In this document: piece after piece, positions 13,701 to 27,600 of the stretch
Position numbering within the stretch: position 1 is the stretch's first letter
Layout: each line of letters starts with the position of its first letter
Origin: Dipylidium caninum
Lineage: Eukaryota > Platyhelminthes > Cestoda > Cyclophyllidea > Dipylidiidae
Length of the DNA stretch: 64,000 bases
Direction: 5' to 3'
Assembly (NCBI GenBank): GCA_017562135.1
Contig: QEYB01000266.1
Location: forward strand, 1,178,001 to 1,242,000
The notes under the pieces: model-generated
Told to the model about the DNA's origin: nothing
Database searches by the model: none
Seen by the model: the letters and a program-made list of their open reading frames with translations, nothing else
Translations under genes and position numbers: made by a program

Positions 13701-16700
13701 GCCCAGGTCTCTCGTGAAGTCAAGAAAAAAGCTGCTGCTGCTGCCGCCGCTGCGGGTGGAAGGGCGATGGACGGTGAGTTTACTGGAGGCCTTGTGTCTT
13801 CTCCTCTTAGTGCAAAAATGAACGCCGATTGTTGTTCTAAAGACGACTTCTTAGCGGATCTGGAGGACGAGGAAAGTCAATTTGGTGGAAACGCGCCGAA
13901 ACCACTATTTAAACGGCTCAGCGCGACTGCAGGCTGGGAAAGTGGCATTTTAGCCGATCAGGGCTCGGTTGCACCGGCAAAACGTGGTGGTGGTGTTGGA
14001 GGTCGCGGAGGACGTGGTAGGGGAGTATCTGCTGGTTAGTTATACTTTTACACAATTGCGCTCTCCGGTTATTTACTTAACCGGAACCTAACTCGCCTAT
14101 GAGCCGCTGTGTCACGAGTTCCTCCAACTTGAGATCTCCATTACTTTGGTATATTTGATTCGGCCATCACAACAGGTTTTGGGCGAAATTGTTTAAATGA
14201 TTTCGCCGTACGAATTTCCTATTTTTCACCCCTTGTTTAATTGCGGACATTTCTTTCGTGGTTCGTTTGGTCAGTGTTTATGTGGTTAATCCCCACCGCC
14301 CTCATCACGGCCATCCAATTCTTCTCATCGTGTCAGCGACAGTGGCCTATTTGAACCGCACTCTAGTTTGATCATTTTATAACTCTCCACCTACCCAAGG
14401 TAACGCACGGAAGGCTCATTACCAATCACTTTTGCATCGGTTAAACATTGTTACCCTTTCCCAAGTGGATTTTGCGTTATTTGCTTAATTATCCATCATC
14501 GTACATCATAACTTGCCCGGGGAATTGCAGGTCCGACACTCACTACATGTCTGTGGAGTCTATCAACGATTACCATCTTCCATACCTGGCTCTTAACTAT
14601 CACCCAAAGTGTTCTCGTCGAAGCTCACTTTTTGAACGCCTCATTATTCGAGTGAATTCATGTCTTCGAACAGTTTAACTTATTTACTGATCTACAGCTC
14701 ATTTTGGTATTTTAAGTCCTTGGAGACTTGCCGGAACATTTGGGGCGGGGCAGTGTTTTTTGACCATCAGTCAGGTGGCAAAGTGTCAAGTCTTGGTAGG
14801 GGGCGTCGTTACACCACTGCAGACATCAATTTAGGCGGCACTAGGGGGTTCATAGAGTCGCGTTGTGTTACCTTGACGTACAACCAGATGGATTCTGTGA
14901 CGGCCTGACTGTCGAAGAATGAGATTACTTCTGTAGGCGTGGAACGTGCCTTAGTTATTAATAAGCCTAATTGAATAAGGTTGCATTCATTTCATTCTTT
15001 ACCCTGTTTATATCACAGGCATAAAGAAGTCTCCAGTTAAAAAGTCTCGCCGAAAGAAAGTGAACTTCGAGAGCACCGAGGATGAAGAAGATGGCGACAT
15101 ATCCGGTGACTCCGATTTTGCTCCCTTCAAGGGAGGTGCTGGTGGTACGTCACTTCCTTTTTACCTAATTTGCGATTGCTAGGGAAGAGTTGAGGTTATC
15201 TTCGGCACTTTTATTCTTCCACCCTCTTAGCTCTCGTGTCCATTGTTCATATGTCTTGTTGTCACCCTCGTTAAGGTGGCATTATTTGAAGAGTTATTAC
15301 ACTCGTCTCCTTGAGAATCTATTCTTTGCTGCCTCTTCTGAAGTTAAATACATCTTTACATTTCCCCTCCCTAAATTCTACTATTATGGAATGGTATTAC
15401 TGGAACGGCGGCACCTCAATTGGCGAGTATTTAATTTTTTTGTTGTTGTTGAAGCAATCGCCTTCTTATCTCCATCACTTTAACAGATTTTTAGCGGCCA
15501 TAAATGCTGTAGGACCGGTCACAACCCGGACACTCTCTCACGTTCTTCGTTCCATTACGAAACATCCTTGATTTTGCGGCTCCTACTTGCGGGACCTCTG
15601 GTTTTTTGTGGCCCTACTTTTTTTTCCTACCTCAGACCTTTCCGGTTCTCTTGCATTAGATAAGCCCCCATAAGTAATGCGTCCTCTGGCATCGTTTGCC
15701 ACCTTTTCATCACCTTAATTTTTTTAGGCTTTTCAGACTGTGTGTACCCCTGTTTTTTTAGATCGAGCGGTGGTGTCGCTGAGTGAGAGAATACGTGGCC
15801 AGTCCTCGCGTCGAACTGCGGCCGCAGCCGCGAAAAGGTACAACTTTGACGATTCGGAAGACGATGAGGATATGCGGGAAAACGGTAATGAGGAAGAGGT
15901 CTTCACGCCCGTAGATCATGGACAAGGTGGAAAGCCGCTTAATCTCGACAACCCCGTAAAACGATCTCCGTCGCTTTCTCCACTGGCAACAACCGGCGAA
16001 TCGGATACCACCAGAAAACAGAAAAACGCTGCAGCTGCTGCGTATGTTTTTGCTTTGAATTTTCCGACCCACTTTTATTTGTTCCATACATATTTAGGCT
16101 ATTTCGTTTCAGGAAGTATTTTCTACCCATTTCGCATGTTTTTATGGACCACTGTAATCGATGCTTGTTTCTCCTGTACTCCAAGTGGCAAATTATGCGC
16201 GTTTGTGGATTACAACTTTTCCTCTAAATCGCCTTCCTGGTTCTCAGACATCAACTGTGGACATTTTGTGGAGATATTAAATCATAACTTTGGAATTTAT
16301 AATGGGTCTGTTGACCTAAAAACTTGCGTTAAACTGTTTTTTCTGGTATCCAAAGCGTGCATTAGGTGAAGTAGGCTAATAATGACCTTATTGATGGAAT
16401 ATGTGCTTTCTGAATGTGCCCCAACTCATTGAGGGTTTTCTCGGATCGCGCCCCGAGTTGACCTTGACTCGCCTCCTGGTAGGACTGAGAATGAGCCCCT
16501 TTCAGAGTGTGTCCTGTGGTAGCGTGCAGCTTCTATTTGCAGCCGGTAGAATCTAATTTTTCACGTATTTAAAACAGGATGATGGGATATGCCTGCTTGA
16601 GGCATTAGAATCCTATAATTTTTTTCTGACACACTTTCTGCTTCCTCTCTGGTCGATCTGCTAGCAGATTTGGCCGCTCATCTGGTTTTCCGTCCGTCTA

Positions 16701-17713
16701 CAGGCCCAACTTCGGATGCTAATGCTGCCGCTGCATTTTCGTAGCGACGTCAACTTCAGATAGAGTAGGACGAAACCATGGGAGAGAAAATAGATCTGCT
16801 TCGCGCCAGTGGGAATCGTGGTCTTAATTTGTTGTTTCACTTGCATGTCTGCCTCTTCTTGCTCCAGTGTTATCTTTTTGTAAATAACCATCTTTCTGCA
16901 TTAAGGCGGCGATTGCGCGTAATATGTAGGTTCGTCTTAAGCTATTTTTAAGAATGATGTTCATATTCCATTCAGATGGCCGATTTCCTACAACGACTCG
17001 GTGGTCGTAGTGTCCAAGAAGCATTCTGCAAGAGGCGGACGCGGTGTTGGCAGACGGGGCACCGTCGTTCGTGGCGGTGGGCGCGGGAGAGGCTCCAGAC
17101 CTGCCACGGTTGTCAAATCCATAGGTGCTAAACGGATGCTACAGGACCCAGACTCGGGTGCCGCCAGCAAGGGAGAGGATAACAATGATGACGCTGATGA
17201 CATATTCAGGCCCGGTTAGTACCTTTTCCTTCCCTATAAGGTTTCATCGTTTGTTTTGAATTATATTGGAAGTCATCTAGGACTGGTGAAGTGAAGTTGA
17301 TGTAATTATTTTTATGACCACCTTAGAAAGTCGGCTTTTGGAACTTTTCTTTTGAATTGCGTTATGGCAATTACGTACACAGTTCTCTTCCCTCCAGTCA
17401 TGCTGATATCTCAGTATGCGACGCGACATACTGTAGGGATGGTCGAGAGACGACAATTAGCGGGCCTCCTCAAATCTTTGTTCTGCCTTTAGACTCACCA
17501 GCCGTCCAAGCTAGTAGTACTAAACAGCTGCGTACTACTCAGAAGAAGAAAGCACAATACGTTTTTGACAGCGACTCGGATAACGTAATTGAGGTGGACG
17601 CGACCAACGGAGATTCTTGCTCCGACAGCAGTATGAATAAAAAATCGAGCTCGCGGATTACCAAACGAAGACGCCTCCACGCTGACAGCGATGACGACTA
17701 TGTGCCTGAATGA
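4792..17713 (+). CDS. TOP2: DNA topoisomerase II
   Basis: ATP-dependent nuclear enzyme that passes one DNA duplex through a transient double-strand break. Fifteen exons join in frame to 1661 aa: 4792-5056, 5092-5155, 5193-5436, 5472-5753, 5821-6566, 6636-6874, 7661-8001, 9224-9903, 10625-10846, 12080-12563, 13482-14034, 15019-15144, 15762-16041, 16976-17214 and 17493-17713. GHKL ATPase: NAADN at 90-94, the Gly-rich GGRNGYGAKL lid, and the QTK switch lysine at 375-377. TOPRIM: EGDSAK (Glu460) and DQDQDG (Asp540, 542, 544). The catalytic tyrosine is Tyr804 in SARYIFTALS (codon 9452-9454), and the winged-helix and coiled-coil regions follow. The tail from about 1200 is Lys/Ser/Asp-rich with two Gly/Arg-rich blocks and ends DSDDDYVPE. 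Length is near the human 1531-1626 aa. Introns grow from 35 bp at the 5' end to over 1.2 kb. All key residues are present; one gene may serve for both vertebrate isoforms (inference). Confidence 0.96.
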
Positions 17714-18666
17714 GTCGAAGCTTGCATTGTTTGATATATTTTTAATCCCTCGTTTCAGTCTTACTTCCTCCTGAGATTCCAACTATCTCGCTGTGTTTTT
17801 CAGTTTGTTTATACACGTATGTCATGCTTACATATATGTATATATATTGCTCGCTTAATGTTTGCAATTCCAATGAGAGGAGCTTGAGAGTTGCGTCCCT
17901 TTGTCTTAAGTGTAAAGTGCTTGTCGGGAGAGTACTATGTTAAGGGGAGTCGAGGTTCTTTTGCCCAGCACTTCCCGCTCTTTTATAAATCGTGCTGTGC
18001 TGTGGAGGTGGGAGGAAGGGAGGGGAGTGGTGAATAGTTGTCTCCATTGAACAGGTTAAGAGGTGCATGTGTTAATTTCGCTGTCGGTGTCGTCTCTCTT
18101 CCGCCTGCTTGCCTTTGCTTGAAGGGTAAATGGGGGAGGGTGGCAAGGCTCGCGTTGAGGCTGTGCTCTGTGGTCCAATTTGGGTGCTGAATCTCAAGTT
18201 GGGGTGACTGGGGCTCTGCATCTTGGCGTTTTTTGCACTGTTCAAGGCGGTGTCTGTCCACCGGATTTAGCGTGGTGAGTTTTGTTCCACGTTCTTAATG
18301 CGTGGCATGGACAGGAATATCGCATCGGGACGCAACGTAGGATTCAACATGATTGCCTAGTCGAAGTGCGTTTTCGAGGTCGGGGCCTATCTTGGTTGAA
18401 GTTGACATGCAGTTTAAGGATGGGTAACGATATATGGTTGGGTTTCCCGGTTCGTCAAATGACCTCCCGGCTCGCAGACGCCTTGCTATTAAAACCGCAT
18501 ATACCATGCCAATATAAGAACGAATAAACTTTGCAAAAGTTTCCAGTTGCAATTAACACTAAAGCGGTTATATTTTGAAATTCAACCTTAGTTTGTTTTA
18601 ACAAATCATTTTTAAAGTATTGGTTGAAGACGCTGCTACTTTTTCAAGTCTGTATTATCAGCCGTA
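17714..18666. other. Spacer between topoisomerase II and the SPEF2-like gene
   Basis: About 950 bases holding the topoisomerase 3' UTR and probably the start of the next gene. There is an AT-alternating run near 17831-17850 (acatatatgtatatatat). I looked for exons encoding an N-terminal CH domain for the next gene and found none. The purine-rich part around 18000-18250 has open frames but no protein-like sequence. Confidence 0.5.
18523..18528 (+). terminator. Possible polyadenylation signal AATAAA
   Basis: First canonical AATAAA on the plus strand that I noticed after the topoisomerase II stop, about 810 bases downstream. The distance is long for a 3' UTR in a compact genome, so it could be chance. 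Confidence 0.25.
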
Positions 18667-21600
18667 GGCAAAGGAGGACCAAACTTCTCTGCACATTAAT
18701 CACATGCTTAACAAGAGTGAGACCATAAGGCCTCTGTCTGTGGGACGTTATTCTTGCAATCGTCTACGCCGCGATGAAGAATTTTCAAGAATTGTTAATG
18801 AACTTTACACTAAAAACAGCCAATTATTTGCCGATAACTTTGTAAGCTACTAACGCCGTGAATTGAGACGTTAGATTCAAAAAAAGAATTTTTGCTTGTA
18901 TACGGCAATGAACAGGAGATGCCTTGCTGAAATGGACTTTGAGAATCGTCTTTTAAAATTTTATAATCAACGAGAAACCATAGTTGCAAATCGGCAGTTG
19001 AGAGAAGAAGAGCTTCAACGCGAGAGAGAGGCTGTTTTAGAGTTGGAAAGACAAAAGGAACAAGTGTGTTGTAGTCCAATGCTTTATGTTTCAGGAAAGA
19101 AATCGCTTAGATAACCTGAAAAAGATGAGACGAAAGCATTTGTTTGTAGAGATTCTGGAATACGAAAGATGTGAACTATTAAATAAAATGAAAGAGGATT
19201 TGATTCGAGAGGTGTATGTCAATGATACACTCGAACTTCTAAACTTGGCCACAGCATTGTCACTTATTCAAATTATCACTCCTAAGTAAAATTATTTAGA
19301 CCCCATCTATCTTAGTGGTTTCTCGATGTCTTGGATAGCGCGCTATCTGAATTATCTTTTTGTGCATGAACAACCGCTTAATCTGCGAAATGCTGCTCTT
19401 GATCAGCTTGATTTAGATGATTATGAGGTGGGTCTTTCATTTCGCTTATTCCAAGACACTTGAGGGGCAATGGTCTCTCGAATTCTCAGAACTTTTGTTA
19501 GCAGACACAGAAAGAATTAATACTGTTATGGAACATAAGGTGCGACCTCTCCGACAATTGGTTCGAGGGAGTGCACATCTTGATATGATCGCAAAAGTTC
19601 TGGCTTCTGTTGTAAGGTCTTTTATAACACTGTCATGAGCATAACACCTTATGCTACTTGTATTCCGTCAAAATAATGCTGTTTACCCTTTGAAGAATAA
19701 AGCCGAGGCTTTAAGTGACACATCTTATCAGGTTCGAGGTGCAATTCTGAGGAAGCCTTTTTCTGAAATCCCCGATTTCTCTATCTCGTCAGGTGGGCAT
19801 TCATTAACTTTCCTACGTTTCCCCCAGACACAGTCAAACTCCTGCGCCTTCAGGACCTCGGCATTGACTGCTCCCGAGAACTAAATATGGCAGCCTTCAA
19901 TCTGGATTCAATTAAAACACAAATTGCGTATGATAAATTTTCAAATTTACGGCACATTTGCAGCACTTTTGATTCTTCTCTCGATTGGATAATAGAAGAC
20001 TGTCCTGTTGACTTGGATTTCGTAAAATCATTGCATACTCACTTCCGTTTCAACGTAGTTTGGTTTATTCATCTTCCCGACGGCGAGATAATTTCTCGTG
20101 CAATTGAAAACCATTTGATCACTGACGAAATCCCTTTAAAGCTTGCACACGCCGAGGTTGAATTTTCGCGTCTAAGAGCATTTCTCAGTAGCGAGGGTTG
20201 TCTCGTTAATGAAATAGCGTCAGTTTTCGAGAACTCTATCGAATCTGCAATAATCCAGTCTGTAAACGACTACCGATGCATGGTATGAGCACATTAAACT
20301 ACTTTGTTTTCCTTTTGCCTGTCGTGCCTATTTCACTATTTTTTGCACACTTAGTTAGAGGAGCAACAACAGCAGCAGAAACAAGATAGAAAAAACAGAA
20401 GTGGTAAAGCGTATACGAGGAGTAAAAGTGATCTTTGTAGTTCTTGGCTGCGGCATTGTGGAAACGCTATTGTTGGCCCACTTCGCCCCGAAAATTGCTC
20501 AGGTTAAGGTCGCATATCTTGACGTTTTTTATAATTTAGGGGCTGAGTGAAAGATTTAACAATAAGTTAGAGACAACAAACGTTGCATTGACTTCAAAAC
20601 TCCAACGAGCGCTAGTTCGATTACGACATCAGCGTGTGAACAACTTGGAGCATCTTTGTGATTGCCGAAAAACTCTTTTGGAATTTTTGAGACGGTCTAG
20701 CAACAGGCAGAAGTTGGTGGACAATTTTCAGAAGGTTTTACTCACAAAATATGACAAAGTATTTGTAGGAATTCAATGCCATGCCGTGGGAATTGTTGCA
20801 CGACGAGGAAACAAAGGCGGAACGACACTTGCGACTGCAAGAATTGAGCATCCAACTTCGGCAAATGACTGAGGAGCGAAGAAGTGAGAACAAGACCTTA
20901 GTGGAGAACTTCACGCAACTCAGCCAGTGGCAGAGAAATGAACGGACAATTATGGTGAACACATTCACACTGATGCTTCAGGCTGGTTGGACAGGTGGCA
21001 GGACAGGGCTCGAGCGGTGCGGATGCTTTTTGACTGTAGTGAAGGAGTGAATGCGGAGGTTGGCTCAGAGGAGCCAGGCTGTCACGAGGAGGAGCGTTAT
21101 CGGCTGCCGCTATTAAGGGCAAGTCTCCCTGACAGCTTTTCGACCTGCTTGGTAGTGGGCGGGCGCATCATCTCGCATCTTTGCCGCTTCTTTCTGTTCT
21201 ACAATTTTTTTCTCGCCTCGTGACCTGTTAAATTATAGTTCGAGTCTCATTCCTCGCCTGGAAGGCTTCTCAAATTGGTTTGTCTCATCCCATGCACAAG
21301 TCTCCCAGTTGAGATTGATTCATCTATTGCTCCTTTGTCAACAGCCTCCTGGCCTACTGATACCTGACGAAGCCCCTGCCCAAGCAGTTGAATCGAAACG
21401 GGCCCGAGGACAAGTGAATAAGCCTCAGCAGAGTACAATTTTGTACACACCAGACATCGTTGATGCAGAAGACTCGGCTAAAGACCCACAGTTTCTTTTG
21501 GTCACCGATGAGGCCTTGAGCGCAGAAGAAATGCTCCCACTCATTCGTAACTTTCTTGCTCTTTGAAAAACACAAGTAGCTCATGCCTCACAGACTGATT

Positions 21601-24600
21601 GGAAACCCTTAAATCTAGACACCGGTGAACGGACCAAGGCAAAAAAGGCTGGAAGGTCTGACCAGCCCCCCGAGAAGCGAAAGCTGACGAGAAAAGGCGA
21701 AATAAGCGGGAGGAGGAGAAAAGGTTTTCCCCTTCCACAGCCAAATTCCTACTTGTTGGGGAACCGACCGAAAGCACAGGACCCCAATTTGGTCTTCCTT
21801 CACGAAATCGCCACCTGCGCGCTCAAGTTAGTCCAGACGAGGGTGCGTTTTCTCTGTCCCTTCCACCCTCTTATTTGGTATGAATTCAACCGCATAACGT
21901 GCGCTGCCCGTCATTCGGTTGGCCCACAAACGCCAACTCCGTTGACAGGCAGCTGCGTGGGGTGCTCGGCCGTTCGGCGCGCCAAAGCTCAGTTCGCATT
22001 GTGCTACAGATGGTGGATGTGCCGGTTGCGTCGACACGAGGTTGCGTGACCCCCGAAAAATGGGGTTGCAGGTCATAAGTTTGATGTTAGTGGCAGGTGA
22101 AATGCCGCTTGTGCTGTTGACGGGAACACCGTGAATGTCATATTTTGTCGTCACATTAGGAAGCCTAAAAGTACCATTTGAGGTTCATCCTGGATCCGCT
22201 GTGAACAGAGAGGTCTCTCTGGTGTTGTTCTGCACTCGCCTCTCAGCTTTCTCGTCCACCCTCAACACCATAGCTGATAAACTGGCTGAGAATATTTGGC
22301 TCTTTGTGGAGAAGCTGCGAGAAAGGCGCTTGAGGAATGGCCACTGACTTATTCTGGAGCCAAGTAGCTTTCGAGCCAAGCTCGAATAACTAGCTACATC
22401 GACAATAAATGCAAAATTCGTCTACGGCCCTTGCTTAGTCCACCCAGGGTGAAGTGTTTTGGACGGTTATTTCCATCTTGGTGGGTGGGTGAGTTGCAGA
22501 GAAAACAGCGCCCATTTGAACGCTGCGACAAGAGTGGTGGTGTGCGTGGTAGCCGGGCCCCTTCCTCGCCTGTCCGTTGATGACCCGCCCATTTCCGTGG
22601 ATGATCAGAGGAAGAAGCGACGAAAGACAGCCGTCAACATCAAAATTGGTATCTCTGTTCTCCGCAGTACACTCAGTGTTAAGTGGGACTTTTTCTCGCT
22701 TTGCACTATTTCTTGACCCATTCATGGCACACCGGTGGCCATGTTGCTCCTCAAACCCCGAGGGATACGCACTCACTCTAACTGGCTGCATGTAGCTTAC
22801 AGAGGAACAGACGGCACTGGGTCTCTCCGTAGATGACAATGGGAATCCACTTCCGCGCCCGGCAGAAGCCCCCCGCTCCCCGACCACCGCGGGCGGACGG
22901 TCCGAAGAAGTGGGGCGAGCAGGTGAGGAACGACGTCCCACTTGAATAGCCCACACTTAAAAACCGGTGTTGCAGAGCCTGCGGGTGGCGCGCGCCTAAC
23001 ACAGCTTCGGCGATGCCTGGCTAATTGTTGTGTCTCTCAACCCGCAGGAGTGGATTTTCGTCAGGAGTCCCAAGCAGCAGCAGCAGCTGTGGACGTGGAC
23101 GAGACTGCAAAGATCATCCATCTGCAGGTGATTAAAGACGAAGGTGGGTTGAGAAGACCACAACAGTTCCTATCCGAACAAAGTTCCCTCAGTGGTGGCC
23201 AGATAGACTTTCTCTGTAGGATTATGTGGAAGCGACTATTGTCTACCTTAATAGCGACTCACTCCCGAAACACCAGTTTTGTTACCGAACTCCCCTGACT
23301 CCCCGCATTCACTTCGTGCTGTCGCATTCGATTGCGTATTTAGCCGAGAGGGCCGCATCGCGTCTACAACTGATACTCGAAGTCGGGCTAAGAACAGTCG
23401 CCGAATTCGAAGGAGACGTGGGCTGTTTCAAGGCAGAGGCGTCGCGGTGGATTGACAAGGAATACCGAATGTTCCTCACATCGTGCGCATGCTTTATTTT
23501 AATACCTAACGGAAACCCCTTTTAGAATGGACCTCCTCGAAAAATATATTCAAACTAAGATAGAATGCGGGATGTTCCTGGAGCGTCGTCTCCTTCTCTT
23601 TGACGGGGGTTTTGCCGTGTCCCAGGTACACAATTTTCTCGGATTCACCTAACTTAATGTTCATTTGAAGGAGGTAGTTTCTACACCCCCGAGAGTTGAC
23701 AGTCTCAACCCCTTCAAACGTGTGGCGGACGAGCCGCAAGGAGTGCAGGCCAGCTTCTACGAGAGGGTACTCCGACTTGTAAATCAGGTGAGTACGCATC
23801 GGGTTCCACCACGTGTGAACTTCCAGCTCACCGCCTTCGCCGCCACCGGTACGAATTTGACAAGTGCTGACTCCATCAGAAAGCCAGTAGTCTTGGGAAA
23901 TGACCTGTTTGAACTGAGTCTGTGACGGTAGAGGAGACGAATGGCAGTTTACTTTTGGCTAGCATGATGGGATATTCGTGAAAATACACTTTGTAGCTCA
24001 GAAATCATCTTTTAGCACACTTTCGGCGGCAAAATTGTGCCAGTAGAGAGTTGCGCTTGTCGCCGAGTAGAGCATGGCAGATGCTCATTCCCCCTCCTCT
24101 CTGTCGACGTCCTTGAGGCCGGGTGCCCGTCTCCGTCTCGACGGAGTTACGAAGCCTGCCGTCTTTATCCGACTGGCACTCGGACGCAACCCCTTTGCCA
24201 TTAAATGTGCTGTTTTGCCTCTCCACAGTCCAAAATATCTTTGATTGCTAAGGTGACTAAATTCTTGTTAGTATCTGTGTAACCGTTCAACCACCGTAGA
24301 TAAAATTCAGGCCAAACCGCAGTCTTGTACTTGTAGAAGCCCTAACCTTGTCCGAAACTCTCCTCCGTGTGACCCGCGAGGCCAACTTTGTCACCGCGCT
24401 CGCGCACTTCGAAGTTTAGGCTTGCGACGTACCGGCACTTCGTGATCCCACTGGAGCCTCGCGAGGTGAAAAATTCCTCCTATGCGACGATAAATCCCTT
24501 CTGGGCTTAAGTTACAGGATTAGACCTAGCAGCGGGAGAAAAAAAGCAGACTTGTAAAGACAGGATAGAATGAGGATGCGGAAATTGGTCCTGTGGAAGG

Positions 24601-27600
24601 CTCGCATGCACCTGGGGCCGAGACGGCAAGGCGAGTGGACAGAACGGGGTTTGCGCAGGGAGCAGGGCCAGATATGCGCCAGCCTGGCATTCACCGGTAA
24701 AATCTGTCGCTGCGTAGAGCCTTTCTAGTTGGGACGTGTGGCCGTATGACTGCGCGTTGTTGTGGCCAAAGCCACTCAAGCGAGCGCGTCAGACGCAGTG
24801 GCCGCAACGACTATCCAACGAAAGCTACTCACGCCACCTCCTCCCTCTTTTACACTTTTCCTCCCGAAAGGAGGGACGATCACAAACGGATGCGGTTAAG
24901 TTAGAAAAATGGCACCACGCCTTCTCCCGTTTGTAAAAAAAAACTTGCGGCCTTTGCGTATTTCAGTTTCGCCTCGAGGCGCCTCATGGGAGCATCAGCG
25001 AGAAGCATTTCATCGAGCTGATCACCGACGTCTGGGAACACGAACCACTGGAAGCAGCCAGGGCCTACGCCGTCCCCCAGGGGACCAGACCGACCGGGAG
25101 CAGTGCGGTCACCTTCGTTGACTGGAGACGTTTCATCGCCGCTGTTATTTTGATGGAGGAGAACCTATCGCCCGCAGACGTGTGGGAGGGCTTGAGTGCT
25201 CTCTGGAAGACGCTTCATGCTCCCGGTAGATCAACTCTAGTTGGAATGCTCTTGTCCCCTGAGCGGGTCAAAGCACCTTTCATCGGCGGCGGCGGCGGCA
25301 CCAATTCGGTGAGGCGATTGCGCTTAATAATTGCATGCATCGTTGGAGGGCAGATTCGATGTCGGTGCGATCATTTCCATGCCACTGGCTTGCCGTGTTC
25401 CATCTGTCCGTAGCCTCCATCGAATTCCCATCTGCCTGTGCCCAACAGCCGCATTTAAGAGCGTTTTTAAAAGGTAACCCCCAAGGCAGTTTGGAAATTT
25501 TCTAGGCTCAGCCTACTCCAAGCATCGCTGTAGAGCGTGCTCGACTCCAAGGGGCGAACTTTGTGTCCGTCCCCGTCACCAGTTGGGCGAATCAGCGGGC
25601 CGGGCAGATAAATTTATAATTCCGGGCGGCGTACACTTTGGAGAAGGTCGGAGGGACCTGCACCAACAACGCGGTCGGCTAAAAAGGAACACGGTAAGGC
25701 GTTACCAGACGCAGATAAACCCAGTGTCTGCTTCTCGCATCACAGGTGACGAACAGACTCGGCCATGTATATACCCGTAGCCTTCAGGAGTTTAAAACTC
25801 GGGCGACGCACTCATTGAGCAAAGGATGCGTGGATAGATGGGAGAATGTGGGAGAGACGAGTGTGGTGGTGAAATTGACTGCTCGGAAAGCATCATTCAG
25901 TTGACCTCAGGCCCCGAATGACTGGTTGTGGTGATTCACACCGGAGGCATGCAATTAGACACGAAGTAACCCGACACAAAACCTCGACAGAACACGATCT
26001 TAGTACAGACAGGAGGATGAGGTGGAGCCTGTTCGCGAGTGCAGTGATGTCTGATGTCTCCAAGCCGGATGATATCATTGATGTGGAAGCGTTTGCTGTC
26101 GAAAACTTGTGTCTTATTCCCCGCCACTCGCATCCCACGCGACCACTTCATGAGCCTTCACGAACCAGACCAGCCGAAGCAGACGAGTGGGCTGCATAGA
26201 CAAAAAAGTCACCTTTTCTCTTCTTCTGGCCTGCTCGAGTTTCAGTCTACGGGAAATCGTTTAGAACCTCAGACGCCTTTGCGAGGATGTGGGAGAATTC
26301 GAATGGAGAAGCTCCGGCGTTTAGCTCCTCACACTTGAGGCTGTTAAAATCCAGCTACAACCACCTACAACGAGTCCTTAGGGGAGGGGGGATTAACCTT
26401 GAAAAATTTTAATTGTCTCACGACAGAGCCCCAAATGGTGGGACCTTCTCATAAGTCCTTTCGAAGTGGCCACTGAGGAAGAAAGGACAGTGAGAGTGGA
26501 CGAAATAATGCTCTTCCTCGCCGCGTACGGCTCTTCGAGTCCGTCGGAGAGCCTCGTGAAGAGCCTGGCTGTCCTCCAGACCTCGTCGCAGTCATTACCG
26601 ACTCTTCACACTTGCCGCTTGCTCAGCGGGTGAGTCTAATTCTCAATGTTGATGAGGTTGCATGGGTAAATGGCGAGTCAACTCCACCCCCAACGCCCCC
26701 TTCGGAGCATTATCACGCATTGAGGAATGCCCTCCCCGTCAGTCTCACCCGATTTCTAACCCCGCGTCCATGGCTTTTCGACATGACCGCGGTTATGTAC
26801 TGGGGCGGCCACCTTCCACTTCGTCATGAATTCCGCAGTTGCTGAATCGGTGCGGCTGTGGATGTTGGACGGCCAGGAGAAGCAAGGGGCGCCTTCGCAT
26901 CGCGGAGCAGTTTCTTTCACCGAAAATGACCTCTAAGATGGCCGGGACGCTACCACCCGGTAAAACCACAGCCAAAGGCACCACCGCCTGGCAGTCCGCG
27001 ATTTACAGACTCTTCACAGCTTTTCTTAGCTAAGGCGTGGCCGACCGCCTTACTTACCGACTTCGGGTCTCTGGGTGCTTCCGGGGTCACCTGTTAGGCA
27101 TCGAAGCCTCCCCAACCATAAACAGTCGATTGTGATCAAACTCTCATACGTTGCAGCAAATTTGACGAACCGGAGAACGGAAACGAGCCGATCGAAGACT
27201 TTGTGGCGACGACAGTGACGGCCAAGAAGGTGAGTGCTCCACGCACCCAACCCCCCGCCCCATCAGGTCACTTCCGCTAGCGCAGACGCCGCTTCAACAT
27301 TTCAGTTAATGGACTACGTGCAAGAACTCGCTGGCACTGGCGGTAGAGACTTTCCCAACAACGCCCAACTCAGGGAGGTGAGTATACCACCGCGAACAAC
27401 GCCCAGTAAACCTGCAGTAAACCCGATATGAAACTTAAAGGTGGGGGGGGGACTTCAAGATATAAAAACGTTGTTCCTTTCCTAAATTCTAGATGGAGTT
27501 ACAGGAAGTCTTCGAGGCCAATAACGCCACACACGTATCGATAGAAACTCTCCTCCACCAGCCGCAATTCCGAGCTCTTTGCTCACGGATGCTACCCTAT

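Noticed and set aside
15740..16369. 209-codon frame overlapping topoisomerase II exon 13
   Set aside because: Only 15762-16041 is coding. A donor (GTATGT) at 16042 joins in phase to 16976; the rest is intron read-through.
19696..19792. Adenylate kinase P-loop in the SPEF2-like gene
   Set aside because: The segment aligned with the human nucleotide-binding stretch has RKPFSE and no glycine-lysine-serine/threonine motif, so I do not claim kinase activity.
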